NCBI RefSeq assembly: GCF_021369635.1
Contig: NZ_JAJNBZ010000001.1
Span: 248,001-312,000 of the forward strand
Source: Paenibacillus profundus
GTDB taxonomy: Bacteria > Bacillota > Bacilli > Paenibacillales > Paenibacillaceae
DNA length: 64,000 nucleotides
Direction: 5' to 3'
The position numbers were made by a program, and so were the translations under genes. The notes beneath the pieces are model-generated. The model searched no databases, had not been told where the DNA came from, and saw only the letters and a program-made list of their open reading frames with translations. Below, one piece after another: positions 1 to 8,388 of the stretch. How positions within the stretch are numbered: the first letter of the stretch is position 1; every line of letters begins with the position of its first letter.

Positions 1-562
1 CAGCGATAACGATGACGCCTGCGCAGGCCGCCAAAATTAACGCTCCCCCCATGTCAGGCTGCAGCATAATAAGTCCGACGACGAAGCCGACGATAATCAT
101 GATGGGGAACAGCCCTTTCTTGAAATCGCGGAACTTCTCGCCTTTCTTTGTAATCAAAGCAGCGAGATACAGAACCGTCGCAATCTTGGCCAGCTCTGTC
201 GGCTGGACGCCGATGGAACCGATACCGAACCAGCTTCTTGCGCCGTTAATATCTTTACCGATATAAGGGACGAGCATGAGCATAATGATTGTAACGATAA
301 ATAGAGGGATGAACAATTTTTTGTAGGCCGTATACCGGATATTCATCGCAATGAACATTGCAATAATGCCGATAACGGCCCACATTAGCTGACGTTTGCC
401 AAAGTATAGTGCATCATGGTTGTATAGTTTTGAAACGGCAGCTAAGCTCGAGCTCGCGCTAACCACCATGACGACACCGAACCCCACGAGAAGCAACGTG
501 AGCACAAGCAATAGAAAATCAGGCGTGCCTTTGTTGATGGGAGTCGGGTTCTCTCGTTTCAT
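1..562 (-). CDS. ftsW: FtsW/RodA/SpoVE-family membrane protein (N-terminal part)
   Basis: Read leftward and cut by the window start, so only the first 187 residues are visible. The family (SEDS) polymerises lipid II into peptidoglycan glycan strands in the membrane, with a partner class B PBP. Visible: a hydrophobic first helix (residues about 12-33), further helices, and the family stretches NGARSWFGIG and QPTELAKI followed by LQPDMGGALIL. The next gene on the same strand is YugN-like. The ATG at 562 is followed by MKRENPTPINKGTPDF but has no clear ribosome site; a TTG 21 bases upstream is an alternative start. FtsW versus SpoVE or RodA cannot be decided from the fragment. Confidence 0.85.
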   Translation of the reverse strand, partial: MKRENPTPINKGTPDFLLLVLTLLLVGFGVVMVVSASSSLAAVSKLYNHDALYFGKRQLMWAVIGIIAMFIAMNIRYTAYKKLFIPLFIVTIIMLMLVPYIGKDINGARSWFGIGSIGVQPTELAKIATVLYLAALITKKGEKFRDFKKGLFPIMIIVGFVVGLIMLQPDMGGALILAACAGVIVIA

Positions 563-593
563 GGGTCTATATGTTCTAGTCAATGGAGAACCA

Positions 594-935
594 TTACGCG
601 CTAAGCGCTTGCTTCAATTCATTCAGCTTCTGCGTAGCTGAATTGAGAATTGGCTGCGGAATCGGCGTGTCGTAATCCAATCCGTGCGGGAAGGAAGCAC
701 GACCCATGTAAACCGCTTCTACCGCCAGTATCGTGTCAGGCTTCTCCAGCTTGCCTTCCTTTACACGAGTGTTGATGCGCAGAAAGTATTCTTCTCCGTT
801 GGCTTCAAATTTCAAGTCATATGTAGCACGGTAATATTCCCATTGCCAGCGTACAAAACCAATATCTTCTGTCACTTCGTCCAGATAAGCCAGGTCAGAT
901 TCGAGCCCGATAAGGCCGGAATTTTCGATAATCAT
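594..935 (-). CDS. YugN-like family protein
   Basis: A soluble protein of 113 residues resembling the small YugN-like family of Bacillus, whose biochemical role is unknown. It begins MIIENSGLIGLESDLAYLDE, has a beta-rich middle containing YDLKFEANGEEYFLRI, and ends in a helix (NSATQKLNELKQAL). The start is supported by a strong AAAGGAGG site just upstream. It lies 31 bases before the FtsW-family gene on the same strand, so the two may share a transcript. The family call rests on resemblance of the N-terminal half and on length; no catalytic residues are evident. Confidence 0.6.
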   Translation of the reverse strand: MIIENSGLIGLESDLAYLDEVTEDIGFVRWQWEYYRATYDLKFEANGEEYFLRINTRVKEGKLEKPDTILAVEAVYMGRASFPHGLDYDTPIPQPILNSATQKLNELKQALSA

Positions 936-1122
936 GCACCTTTTCCTCCTTCAAATGATTGCCTAGCATTTAGTAGTTCGTATTCCAAACAGATCCTCAT
1001 GATCCTCTTTATCATGATAGTATGTTTCCAAGTCTTGTGCAAGACATCCCTTGTCCCTCGCGGCATGATTTGGCCTCATATGTTGGCAAACCGAAAATGC
1101 GTCGTCGCAACGCACAGGCGTA

Positions 1123-1131
1123 TGGTACAAT
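1123..1131 (+). promoter_or_regulatory. extended -10 promoter candidate for the amidohydrolase
   Basis: TGGTACAAT is a good extended -10 box (TGn followed by TACAAT) 49 bases before the GTG start of the M20 gene. No good -35 hexamer lies 17 bases upstream, which fits an extended -10 promoter. Inferred from pattern only. Confidence 0.4.
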
Positions 1132-1179
1132 ATAGAAAATGAATCAATGCACCGAATGGCTAGTTAGGGGGGAGAGAGT

Positions 1180-2367
1180 GTGACACGTACGTTCGTATCT
1201 CATTGGAAGAAAGCGCTCACAGCGAACTATGAGCAGACCATTGCTTGGCGGCGTCATTTGCATCAATATCCGGAAGCTTCCTATGAGGAGCGGGAGACAG
1301 CCCGGTTCGTGGCTGACCATTTGATATCGTTCGGCATTGATATCCAGAGGGGTGTCGGCGGTCAAGGCGTGGTCGGCGTCATTCAGAACGGAGAAGGACC
1401 GGTCGTCACTCTGAGGGCGGATATGGATGCCCTGAATATGCAGGACGAGAAGGACTGCGCATACCGCTCGAAGGTACCGGGCGTGATGCATGCATGCGGT
1501 CATGACGGGCATACAGCCGTCCTGTTGTCCGTCGCCAAGGTGCTGGCGGAGCATCGGGACAACTGGTCGGGAGAAATCAGATTCCTGTTCCAACCGGCTG
1601 AAGAAGTCAGTCCTGGCGGAGCGCAGGCGATGATTGGCGATGGAGCGATCGAAGGCGTGGACAGCATGTACGGCGTGCACTTATGGACGCCGCTGCAAGC
1701 CGGTGTAATCGCAACGCGCACGGGTCCGATGATGGCGGCAGTGGACGATTTCTTTTTGACGATATACGGCAAAGGCGGACACGGCGGCATGCCGCATGCA
1801 TGCATCGATGCGGTTGTGGTAGGCGCAGCACTGGTGCAGCAGCTGCAGACTATCGTAAGCCGCAACGTGTCCCCGCTGCAGCCAGCCGTCGTATCCGTAG
1901 GGTCGCTGCAGGCAGGGATGACCCAGAACGTCATTGCGGATCACGCGATATTGAAGGGGACAATTCGCTCGTTCGATTCGACGACCAGGAAGCTTCTGCG
2001 GGAGAGATTCGAGAAAGTAGTAGAGCACACGTGCGCCATGTACGAAGCTCACTATGAGCTTGAATATCGCGTCGGATATCCGGCCCTCATTAATGACGGC
2101 GCGGAGGCCGCCCGCGTCATGCGCGTCGCGGAAGCATGCTTCGGTGCAGACAAGGTGCAGGAGGCGGAAATGATTATGCCTGCCGAAGATTTTGCCTATT
2201 ATCTGAAGAAGGTTCCAGGCTGCTTCGTGCTCGTCGGGGCTGGCAACGGGGAGGAAGCCCGCTTTCCGCACCATCATCCGAAGTTCGACCTCGTCGAGTC
2301 TTCCATGCTCACGGCGGGAGAACTTCTTCTTACATTGGCATTGGATGCATTGCAGGATACAATATAA
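1180..2367 (+). CDS. M20-family metal-dependent amidohydrolase (N-acyl amino acid / hippurate hydrolase type)
   Basis: 395 residues, the normal length for the M20D amidohydrolases that cleave N-acyl or peptide amide bonds using a di-metal centre. Visible metal-site motifs: LRADMDAL, VMHACGHDGHTA, FQPAEE, the dimerisation-domain stretch GKGGHGGMPH, and a late PAEDFAYY and FPHHHPKFD. The GTG start at 1180 follows GGGGGGAGAGA. The gene is monocistronic: it is preceded by an extended -10 promoter candidate and followed by a dispersed repeat. The substrate cannot be told from sequence; family members act on N-acyl amino acids, hippurate, IAA-amino acids or N-acetyl-diaminopimelate. Confidence 0.88.
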   Translation: MTRTFVSHWKKALTANYEQTIAWRRHLHQYPEASYEERETARFVADHLISFGIDIQRGVGGQGVVGVIQNGEGPVVTLRADMDALNMQDEKDCAYRSKVPGVMHACGHDGHTAVLLSVAKVLAEHRDNWSGEIRFLFQPAEEVSPGGAQAMIGDGAIEGVDSMYGVHLWTPLQAGVIATRTGPMMAAVDDFFLTIYGKGGHGGMPHACIDAVVVGAALVQQLQTIVSRNVSPLQPAVVSVGSLQAGMTQNVIADHAILKGTIRSFDSTTRKLLRERFEKVVEHTCAMYEAHYELEYRVGYPALINDGAEAARVMRVAEACFGADKVQEAEMIMPAEDFAYYLKKVPGCFVLVGAGNGEEARFPHHHPKFDLVESSMLTAGELLLTLALDALQDTI

Positions 2368-2411
2368 ATGGTAAGGGCATAACTTTGGTTGATTCGGGCA
2401 TCCTATGCATG

Positions 2412-2460
2412 CATGTTCAAAAAGGTCACTTTTAAATGGAGTTTTTTTTGAACAACCTCT
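2412..2460 (+). repeat. dispersed repeat copy 1
   Basis: Starts TGTTCAAAAAGGTCACTTTT and ends TTTTGAACAACCTCT, the shared termini of the repeat family in this window. It sits between the amidohydrolase and the CBS gene, just ahead of the CBS ribosome site. Confidence 0.7.
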
Positions 2461-2485
2461 AGCTAGCGTGAATAGGAGAATGATT

Positions 2486-2911
2486 ATGCCAACGGTTAAA
2501 GATGTAATGACATCGCAATGTGCGACTTGCACAGCAGCAGACAATATTTATGAAGCCGCCGTGTTGATGAAACAGTATGATACCGGATTTATTCCTGTCG
2601 TTGACGGGGAGCGGCTGCTTGGTGTCGTCACCGACCGAGATCTAGTCATTCGTGGCGTGGCAGAGAAACATCCCGGTTCTACCCGGATCAGCCATGTCAT
2701 GACCGAAGAAATTGTCTCTATCGATCCGGACATTTCCATTGACGAGGCAGCGGAGCTGATGGCAGAGCAGCAAGTGCGACGCTTGCCGGTCGTCAAGAAT
2801 GGCAAGCTGCTCGGTATTGTGTCGCTTGGCGACCTTGCCGTGCGGACTCCGTTCTCAGATGAAGCGGGTCAGGCGTTAAGCGAAATTTCGGAGTCTCCAT
2901 ATACCCATTAA
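2486..2911 (+). CDS. CBS-domain pair protein (YlbB-like)
   Basis: 141 residues made almost wholly of two CBS domains (about 5-60 and 72-128), a Bateman module that usually binds adenine nucleotides. It begins MPTVKDVMTSQCATC; the two matching motifs VVTDRDLVIRG and IVSLGDLAVR mark the end of each CBS repeat. The second of two nearby ATGs (2486) is chosen because TAGGAG lies 7 bases before it. Another ATG at 2480 is too close to that site. No catalytic domain is attached, so it is probably a sensor or regulator. B. subtilis ylbB lies in the same ylb neighbourhood as ylbF-ylbG, which follow here after two inserted genes. Confidence 0.85.
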   Translation: MPTVKDVMTSQCATCTAADNIYEAAVLMKQYDTGFIPVVDGERLLGVVTDRDLVIRGVAEKHPGSTRISHVMTEEIVSIDPDISIDEAAELMAEQQVRRLPVVKNGKLLGIVSLGDLAVRTPFSDEAGQALSEISESPYTH

Positions 2912-3010
2912 GTGTGTGTTCAAAAGGTCGCTTTTCAACACAAGATTCGATGCCGAATCACATCTTGAGCAGCTTCGTGATCAAAAGGGGACTTTTTAAC
3001 AACCTCATTA
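2912..3010 (+). repeat. dispersed repeat copy 2 (intermediate length)
   Basis: Begins GTGTGTTCAAAAGGTCGCTT, carries the internal palindrome AGATTCGATGCCGAATC, and ends GGGGACTTTTTAACAACCTC. It directly follows the CBS stop codon. Confidence 0.75.
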
Positions 3011-3032
3011 AGACTTGGACGACAATGCGTGC

Positions 3033-3073
3033 AAGTTCATCCTGTCCCTTTAGGGAGGGATGAACTTTTTTTC
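3033..3073 (+). terminator. rho-independent terminator after the CBS gene
   Basis: AGTTCATCC pairs with GGATGAACT around a shorter inner stem and is followed by seven T. It separates the CBS gene from the helicase operon. Confidence 0.8.
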
Positions 3074-3106
3074 GTTCTAACGCTGATAAGGCAAAGGGGG
3101 ATGGTC

Positions 3107-4813
3107 ATGGGAAACGTTTCGTTCATATTGGCAGTGCAGCAGGACTTGACGATATTAGTAAATGAGCAAAGTCCGGATTATGCCCATATTCGGGCAGCTT
3201 TGCAAGGATTTGCGGAACTGGTGAAAAATCCGGGGGGCATACATACGTTTAAAATGACGCCTATCTCTTTATGGAATGCGGCGGCGAGCGGCAAGACGAC
3301 AGAAGACATTGTACAGTTGCTGGAACGTTATTGCTCCTATCCGATCCCGATGAAGGCGAAGCAAGAAATATTTATGTGGATGGGACGCTACGGCTTGTTC
3401 GTTCTAGAAGGCGAAGACAAGGAAGCATATTTGACGCTTCATTCTACAGATGAGCGGGTGCTGGAGCGGTTTATGACTGATCCCGAAGTCGGGGTTCTCT
3501 ATTCTGGCAAACCGCAGTGCGGTCGGATTGCAATTCAGGCGAAGCATCGGGGCAGACTGAAGCGGGCACTCGCCAGAGCAGGCTATCCCGTTATCGATAA
3601 GGTAGGTTTCCATGACGGAGAGCCTTTATCTTTTCGACTGGCTGGCAATGGCGGATTTCGACTGCGTCCATACCAAGAGGCGGCGGTGCAATCATTTATA
3701 GGAAGCGGCGAGCGTGCGGCAGGAGATGGGGTCGTCGTGCTGCCTTGTGGAGCGGGCAAGACGATTGTCGGCATCGGTGCAATGACGAGCTTGCAAAGCG
3801 AAACGCTTATCTTGACGTCCAATACAACGTCAGTAAAGCAGTGGAAACAAGAAATTTTGAAATGCACGACATTAAAAGAAGAACAAATAGGTGAATATAC
3901 GGGGGCGGCGAAGAAGGTGCGTCCCGTAACGATCTCCACTTACCAAATGATGACCTACCGCCAACAGCAAAATAGCGAATGGCATCATATGCGCTTGTTT
4001 CATGAACGGGATTGGGGTCTCATTATATATGACGAGGTCCATTTGTTGCCCGCTCCCGTCTTCCGTACGACGGCTGATCTTCAAGCGACACGCCGCTTAG
4101 GATTGACGGCAACGCTTGTTCGGGAAGATGGATGCGAGCGCGACGTATTCTCATTAATCGGGTCCAAACGATATGAACTGCCGTGGCGGCAGCTGGAAGA
4201 GGCGGGGTGGATTGCGCAGGTCGTCTGTACAGAGGTGCGCGTGCCGCTTACCGAGCAGGGGCGCAAACGCTATAATCAAGCGGGTGAACGGGAGAAAGCG
4301 CGGATTGCCGGTGAAAATGAAACGAAGGCTGAGACGGCCAAGCATATTCTTGAGCGTCATCCCGGTGTGCCTGCATTAGTAATAGGGCAGTATTTGACCC
4401 AATTAAAGGAATTGTCAGAGGCGCTGCAAGCGCCGGTGCTGACCGGACAGACTCCGCAGGAGGAACGCGAACGCTTATATTCGCAGTTCAAACAGGGTGA
4501 GATTCAAGTGCTTGTCGTCTCCAAGGTGGCTAATTTTGCCGTTGATTTGCCAGATGCGACCGTGGCCATCCAAGTATCTGGCAGCTTCGGCTCCAGACAA
4601 GAAGAAGCGCAGCGGCTTGGCAGACTGCTGCGGCCGAAGTCGGATGGACGGAAGGCCTATTTCTATACGCTCGTGAGCGAAGAGACGAAGGAAAGAGACT
4701 ATGCCATGAAACGCCAATTGTTTCTAGTGGAACAGGGCTATCGTTACCATATTGAGAAAGGGGAGGAACAACATAAATACGTGGCAGCTATTCCAGCGGA
4801 CGGAACCGGTTGA
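3107..4813 (+). CDS. XPB/Rad25-type DNA helicase
   Basis: 568-residue superfamily 2 helicase of the XPB/Ssl2 type, a 3'-5' DNA translocase linked to DNA repair. The N-terminal damage-recognition-like region covers about 1-190. RecA-like domain 1 has Walker A LPCGAGKT near residue 212 and the DEVH box near 308. The XPB-specific RED motif is present in GLTATLVRED. RecA-like domain 2 holds QRLGRLLRPK. ATG 3107 is chosen because AAAGGGG lies 6 bases before it; starts farther upstream overlap the terminator. It overlaps the next gene by about 40-60 bases. XPB is patchy in bacteria; a similar pair occurs in mycobacteria (Rv0861c-Rv0862c), from memory. Confidence 0.88.
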   Translation: MGNVSFILAVQQDLTILVNEQSPDYAHIRAALQGFAELVKNPGGIHTFKMTPISLWNAAASGKTTEDIVQLLERYCSYPIPMKAKQEIFMWMGRYGLFVLEGEDKEAYLTLHSTDERVLERFMTDPEVGVLYSGKPQCGRIAIQAKHRGRLKRALARAGYPVIDKVGFHDGEPLSFRLAGNGGFRLRPYQEAAVQSFIGSGERAAGDGVVVLPCGAGKTIVGIGAMTSLQSETLILTSNTTSVKQWKQEILKCTTLKEEQIGEYTGAAKKVRPVTISTYQMMTYRQQQNSEWHHMRLFHERDWGLIIYDEVHLLPAPVFRTTADLQATRRLGLTATLVREDGCERDVFSLIGSKRYELPWRQLEEAGWIAQVVCTEVRVPLTEQGRKRYNQAGEREKARIAGENETKAETAKHILERHPGVPALVIGQYLTQLKELSEALQAPVLTGQTPQEERERLYSQFKQGEIQVLVVSKVANFAVDLPDATVAIQVSGSFGSRQEEAQRLGRLLRPKSDGRKAYFYTLVSEETKERDYAMKRQLFLVEQGYRYHIEKGEEQHKYVAAIPADGTG

Positions 4814-6746
4814 TGATTACCAGCCCCGGCAGTACTGGATGCGGTATGCAGAATGCCCGGGCGAGATCGTAAGGGTGTTTGCATCACTAAGCATGGCGCT
4901 GCGTTCGTCTTTTACGATCATGCTGAGAGAAGCGGGACCGCTCCCGTTTACATTTGACACGCTTAGGAGCTGGCATGGTCCCGAAATGCCAGGTGCAATG
5001 CTGCAAATGGCGTGCAGCCCGTTGATGGACCTTGGTCTTCTCGCCAGTGTTCGCAAGACATGGGGAGAACGCATGCTATTTATTCCGTCAGATGTGTACG
5101 AGCGGTTATTGGGTTATTTACTCGAACAGCAGCATCTTCAGCCAACGACCGTAGTGATCGATGAGGCCCTCCTGCAACCGATCGGCGGGGCTATTGAAGT
5201 CGGCTCTTCCATCGAAGCGGCCAAGGGGCTGCCGCTCGATATGTTTCACTTGCTTGTGTTCGCCATGAAGGAGGGACTGCCCCTCACTTCCAAAGGGACG
5301 CTTCATAAGCGGGCCATCTCACGGCTCGCTGCGCAATTCAGGACGGATGAGTCGGCTCTCTCTAGCTTCGGGGTGAACTATCCGTTCGCAGACACGCTTC
5401 CGCTTACCGTCGCGATCGTCATTGATATGGCGCTTCGATTCGGACTGCTGAACAAGGAAGCGAACCGTTATGTCGTGAACGAAGCGGAAATGAGAGTATG
5501 GTTGCATCGCACCATTCAGCAATGGCTGGATGTAATCGCGCAAAATTTGGTGGAGCATTACGTGACGGCGGAACCGCGTGTGCGGCATATGATTCACGCC
5601 GTCCTTGAACTCGGACGTGGAACAGCGTGGCATCCGGACAGTGAAGTGATAGAGCGGCTTCTTGCGATGGGCTGGCTTGCGAATGACGAGTCACAGCGAG
5701 TCCGCAATCGTGAACTCATCCGGACGTGGCTCCGGGCTGCACATGCAGTCGGTCTGTGCGATGTTGGGGCGAGTGGCGAGGATTGGGTGTTTCGCATCGT
5801 GGAACGTGATGCGGAAGCGGTAGAAGGGGGCTTCTTCGTACAGCCTGATTTTGAAATTGTGCTCCCGTCCGATACACCGTTCGTGCTGCGCTGGGAGCTT
5901 GAGGCGTTTGCCGAAGCACAGAGCTCTGATCAGATGGATATTTACCGGTTGACGAGGGGCTCGTTCGAGCGCGGCATCGAGCAAGGTCGGACGAAACAAT
6001 CGGTGCTGTTATTTTTGGAGAAGCATGCCTGGTCTGGCGTGCCCGAAAATGTTCAAGATGCGCTTGAACTGTGGAGCCAGCAATACGGGCGCGTCCAATT
6101 CGCCGAGGTCGTTCTGCTGCGATGCGCCGACAAGGATGCTGCGGACATGATCAAAGAGGAATTGGCCAGTGCTGAGCCGTATGCACAGTGGATTCAACCT
6201 ATTGGCGAGCAGGACTTCGCAGTCGATCGTCATCATATTGCCGAGTTGTCGCGATCATTAGAGCGAATCGGTCTTTCTCCGCTGCAACGCTGGGAAGGAA
6301 CGGAGGAAGATGCGGGTCGTATGGCCCAAATATGGGAGGACGAATATACGTCAATCCCGCTTGAACAGGAGGGCACAGCGAAAGGGATGGTTTACAGCCC
6401 TTCCTCATTGCAGTATTATGAAATTGAAACCGAATCGCTGGGTGGGGACGAAATCTCGTCGTCGTTTCACGATGTACCTAGTTTGTGGACGAAGGCGCTT
6501 CGGCCTTTCCATGAATCTACGAAGAAGGACATGGTGACGACCGCCATCCAACGGCAGCTGCAGTTGGAGGTAGAGCGTGCGGGCGAATCCGTCCTCCTGC
6601 TTCCTGTATCGCTGGTGGTGACGGATGATGGAGCGTGGAAGGTGGAGGCGCATATTGTTGCCGGTCCGTCTTCATCCCAACTTCAGCTTCTGTCAGCGAG
6701 CGAATGGGAACAAATGAGACTGATATTGCCCGATGTGACGATTTGA
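4752..6746 (+). CDS. helicase-associated protein (XPB/Ssl2 N-terminal-like, Helicase_C_3 type)
   Basis: Up to 664 residues, overlapping the XPB gene and surely co-transcribed. It resembles the helicase-associated proteins that accompany bacterial XPB: repeated winged-helix-like segments, and a C-terminal region with YDRLTRGSFERGIEQG-like sequence (here IYRLTRGSFERGIEQG) and FLEKHAW. No Walker motifs, so it is probably a partner rather than a second ATPase. The start is unclear: TTG 4752 has no spaced ribosome site, while AAAGGGGAGG (4757-4766) sits 6 bases before an ATA at 4773 in the same frame. The first in-frame ATG is at 4839. The function is inferred from family and neighbour. Confidence 0.75.
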   Translation: MRKGRNNINTWQLFQRTEPVDDYQPRQYWMRYAECPGEIVRVFASLSMALRSSFTIMLREAGPLPFTFDTLRSWHGPEMPGAMLQMACSPLMDLGLLASVRKTWGERMLFIPSDVYERLLGYLLEQQHLQPTTVVIDEALLQPIGGAIEVGSSIEAAKGLPLDMFHLLVFAMKEGLPLTSKGTLHKRAISRLAAQFRTDESALSSFGVNYPFADTLPLTVAIVIDMALRFGLLNKEANRYVVNEAEMRVWLHRTIQQWLDVIAQNLVEHYVTAEPRVRHMIHAVLELGRGTAWHPDSEVIERLLAMGWLANDESQRVRNRELIRTWLRAAHAVGLCDVGASGEDWVFRIVERDAEAVEGGFFVQPDFEIVLPSDTPFVLRWELEAFAEAQSSDQMDIYRLTRGSFERGIEQGRTKQSVLLFLEKHAWSGVPENVQDALELWSQQYGRVQFAEVVLLRCADKDAADMIKEELASAEPYAQWIQPIGEQDFAVDRHHIAELSRSLERIGLSPLQRWEGTEEDAGRMAQIWEDEYTSIPLEQEGTAKGMVYSPSSLQYYEIETESLGGDEISSSFHDVPSLWTKALRPFHESTKKDMVTTAIQRQLQLEVERAGESVLLLPVSLVVTDDGAWKVEAHIVAGPSSSQLQLLSASEWEQMRLILPDVTI

Positions 6747-6788
6747 GCGTCCGACCTTACAACTATATACAGAATTGAGCGTGATAAC

Positions 6789-7238
6789 GTGCCTGTAGAA
6801 AATGTTGAACCCGCTGTCGATATGGCCGTTCTGCTCACAAACGCTTACGAATTGGGAGATATGATTAACCAGTCGGCGGAAGTTGCCGAATATTTATACT
6901 GGAAAGAACGTGTCGATAGCAGCGAGGCAGTCAAAGACCTTGTGCGCGAATTCTCCCGCAAGAAGGAGAGGTTTGAAGAAGCGGAACGATTCGGGCACTT
7001 TCACCCTGATTATCATAAGGCCCAGGAAGAAGTGCTCGCCGTTCAAAGCCAGTTGGATGCCATAGAAGAAGTATCTTATTTCAAGCAAGCCGAGCAAGCG
7101 GTGGATGAACTGCTGCACCGTTTGTCTGAGACGATCGCATTTGCGGTATCAGATACAATTAAAGTTCCTGGCAATGATCCTCAACCATCCGGGGGCTGCG
7201 GCAATGGTTGCAGTGGCAGTTGCAGCAGTTGTTCGTAA
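6789..7238 (+). CDS. ylbF: YlbF family regulator with cysteine-rich tail
   Basis: 149 residues of the YlbF/YmcA (Com_YlbF) helical family. In B. subtilis YlbF forms the Y-complex with YmcA and YaaT, which affects RNase Y activity, competence, sporulation and biofilm formation. Visible: a helical core with FGHFHPDYHKAQEEV, then a Cys- and Gly-rich tail CGNGCSGSCSSCS matching the position of the Cys cluster that binds Fe-S in the B. subtilis complex. The start is GTG 6789 with only a weak ribosome site; ATG 6822 is an alternative that would remove 11 residues. It is followed by ylbG, as in Bacillus. Confidence 0.88.
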   Translation: MPVENVEPAVDMAVLLTNAYELGDMINQSAEVAEYLYWKERVDSSEAVKDLVREFSRKKERFEEAERFGHFHPDYHKAQEEVLAVQSQLDAIEEVSYFKQAEQAVDELLHRLSETIAFAVSDTIKVPGNDPQPSGGCGNGCSGSCSSCS

Positions 7239-7254
7239 AGGAATCACACGCACT

Positions 7255-7300
7255 TATAGTGTGTGATCAAAAGGGGACTTTTTGAACAACCTCTTATTAG
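7255..7300 (+). repeat. dispersed repeat copy 3 (short form)
   Basis: GTGATCAAAAGGGGACTTTT followed by TGAACAACCTCT. It lies between ylbF and ylbG, ending just before the ylbG ribosome site. Confidence 0.7.
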
Positions 7301-7316
7301 GAAAGCGAGGAAAATC

Positions 7317-7580
7317 ATGTTTCCTGAACGCACAGGTTTTATCATATGGGTAAGTGACGTGAAAGCGGCACGAAATCTGGAAAAATACGGAGCGCTCCAT
7401 TATATTTCGCGTAAAATGCTGTACGCTGTGCTCTATGTCAACGCAGACCGGGCGGAAGACACGCTTAAAAATGTACGACGTCTCAATTATGTAAAAAAGA
7501 TAGAGAGATCCTACCGCAATGAGCTCAAAACGGAATACAGCAGCGAAGTTCCGGATAAGACTCGCTTTTACGGAATGTAA
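7317..7580 (+). CDS. ylbG: YlbG family protein (DUF2129)
   Basis: 87 residues, the usual size for YlbG, a small conserved Firmicutes protein of unknown function found next to ylbF. It begins MFPERTGFIIWVSDVKAARN and has the family stretch GALHYISRKMLYAVLYVN. ATG 7317 follows GCGAGGAAAATC. A dispersed repeat separates it from ylbF and a strong terminator follows, so it ends the ylb transcript here; the rsmD-coaD genes that follow in Bacillus are absent. Confidence 0.88.
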   Translation: MFPERTGFIIWVSDVKAARNLEKYGALHYISRKMLYAVLYVNADRAEDTLKNVRRLNYVKKIERSYRNELKTEYSSEVPDKTRFYGM

Positions 7581-7590
7581 AGGACAAACC

Positions 7591-7635
7591 AAACCGTCTT
7601 CTTTCAAACATTACTGAAAGAAGACGGTTTTTTTT
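7591..7635 (+). terminator. rho-independent terminator after ylbG
   Basis: AAACCGTCTTCTTTCA pairs with TGAAAGAAGACGGTTT around a short loop and runs into eight T. A perfect 16-bp stem. Confidence 0.92.
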
Positions 7636-7772
7636 GCTTGAATGTTAAAGTTTACCTAAATTCTGGTTTAATATGTTATGCTAAACTTGAGAACGAAGTG
7701 AGCTTCATGTAATATAATGGGTAAATATACATAGACAAAAAGACCTAACGTGGTGGAGAGTGGAGGTATCCA

Positions 7773-8210
7773 GTGAGAGACAAGGTAATGGAGCGATGGA
7801 GCACATATGAACCTTTCTATGTCTTGTTAGGCGATCAGAAAGTGGCGGATATCGTCATTACAAATCACGCCAAGTCCCGCTGGAGCGACCGGATCGCGAA
7901 AGAGGAGGCGGATGCCGAATCGATCGCCGCGTTTATGTGGGATTGTCTTAAGCAAGAACGGATAGCGTCCTATTATCGCAATGAACAAGATGTTTATTTG
8001 ATCGATGAAGACATTGTGGTCGTAGCTGAGTTTGCCCAATCCGATCGGGATTTTGATCTAACTGGTGAACCAATGGTCAAAATGATCGTCGTTACATTCC
8101 TCGGCAAAATGTCGGAGACGATGGAGTTGCGTGATTTGAAGACGTACTACTCTTGGTTGCGACATACGAGACGCATGACGCTGGTCAAGAACAGCCGCAA
8201 GCATAAATAA
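7773..8210 (+). CDS. conserved hypothetical protein
   Basis: 145-residue soluble protein that I do not recognise. It starts at GTG 7773 with GGTGGAGAGTGGAGG upstream. It is rich in charged residues and contains ITNHAKSRWSDRIAKEEAD, a pattern seen in small families named for an N-terminal NHAKxR-type motif, and a basic C-terminus (RHTRRMTLVKNSRKHK). No signal peptide or membrane helix. It is a single-gene unit between two terminators, so neighbours give no functional clue. Confidence 0.7.
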   Translation: MRDKVMERWSTYEPFYVLLGDQKVADIVITNHAKSRWSDRIAKEEADAESIAAFMWDCLKQERIASYYRNEQDVYLIDEDIVVVAEFAQSDRDFDLTGEPMVKMIVVTFLGKMSETMELRDLKTYYSWLRHTRRMTLVKNSRKHK

Positions 8211-8233
8211 CGATATAACGCTATAACGCTAGA

Positions 8234-8266
8234 GCCGTTTCCAATAGGGGAGACGGCATTTTATTT
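8234..8266 (+). terminator. terminator after the hypothetical gene
   Basis: GCCGTTTCC pairs with GGAGACGGC (one G-U pair) followed by ATTTTATTTCTTT. A moderate hairpin. Confidence 0.6.
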
Positions 8267-8388
8267 CTTTGATAACGAGTCATTATGATGGAACATCATT
8301 GGATGAAGCAGCGTGAAGCCGTTTCGATTTGCCCGCTCTTATGCGTTATAATACATATACTTAAGGCTTGAGAGAGGATGAAGGGCGG

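Noticed and set aside
7687-7718. TTGAGA ... TATAAT promoter upstream of the unknown gene at 7773
   Set aside because: The spacer is 20 bases, too long for a normal promoter; only the -10 looks good.
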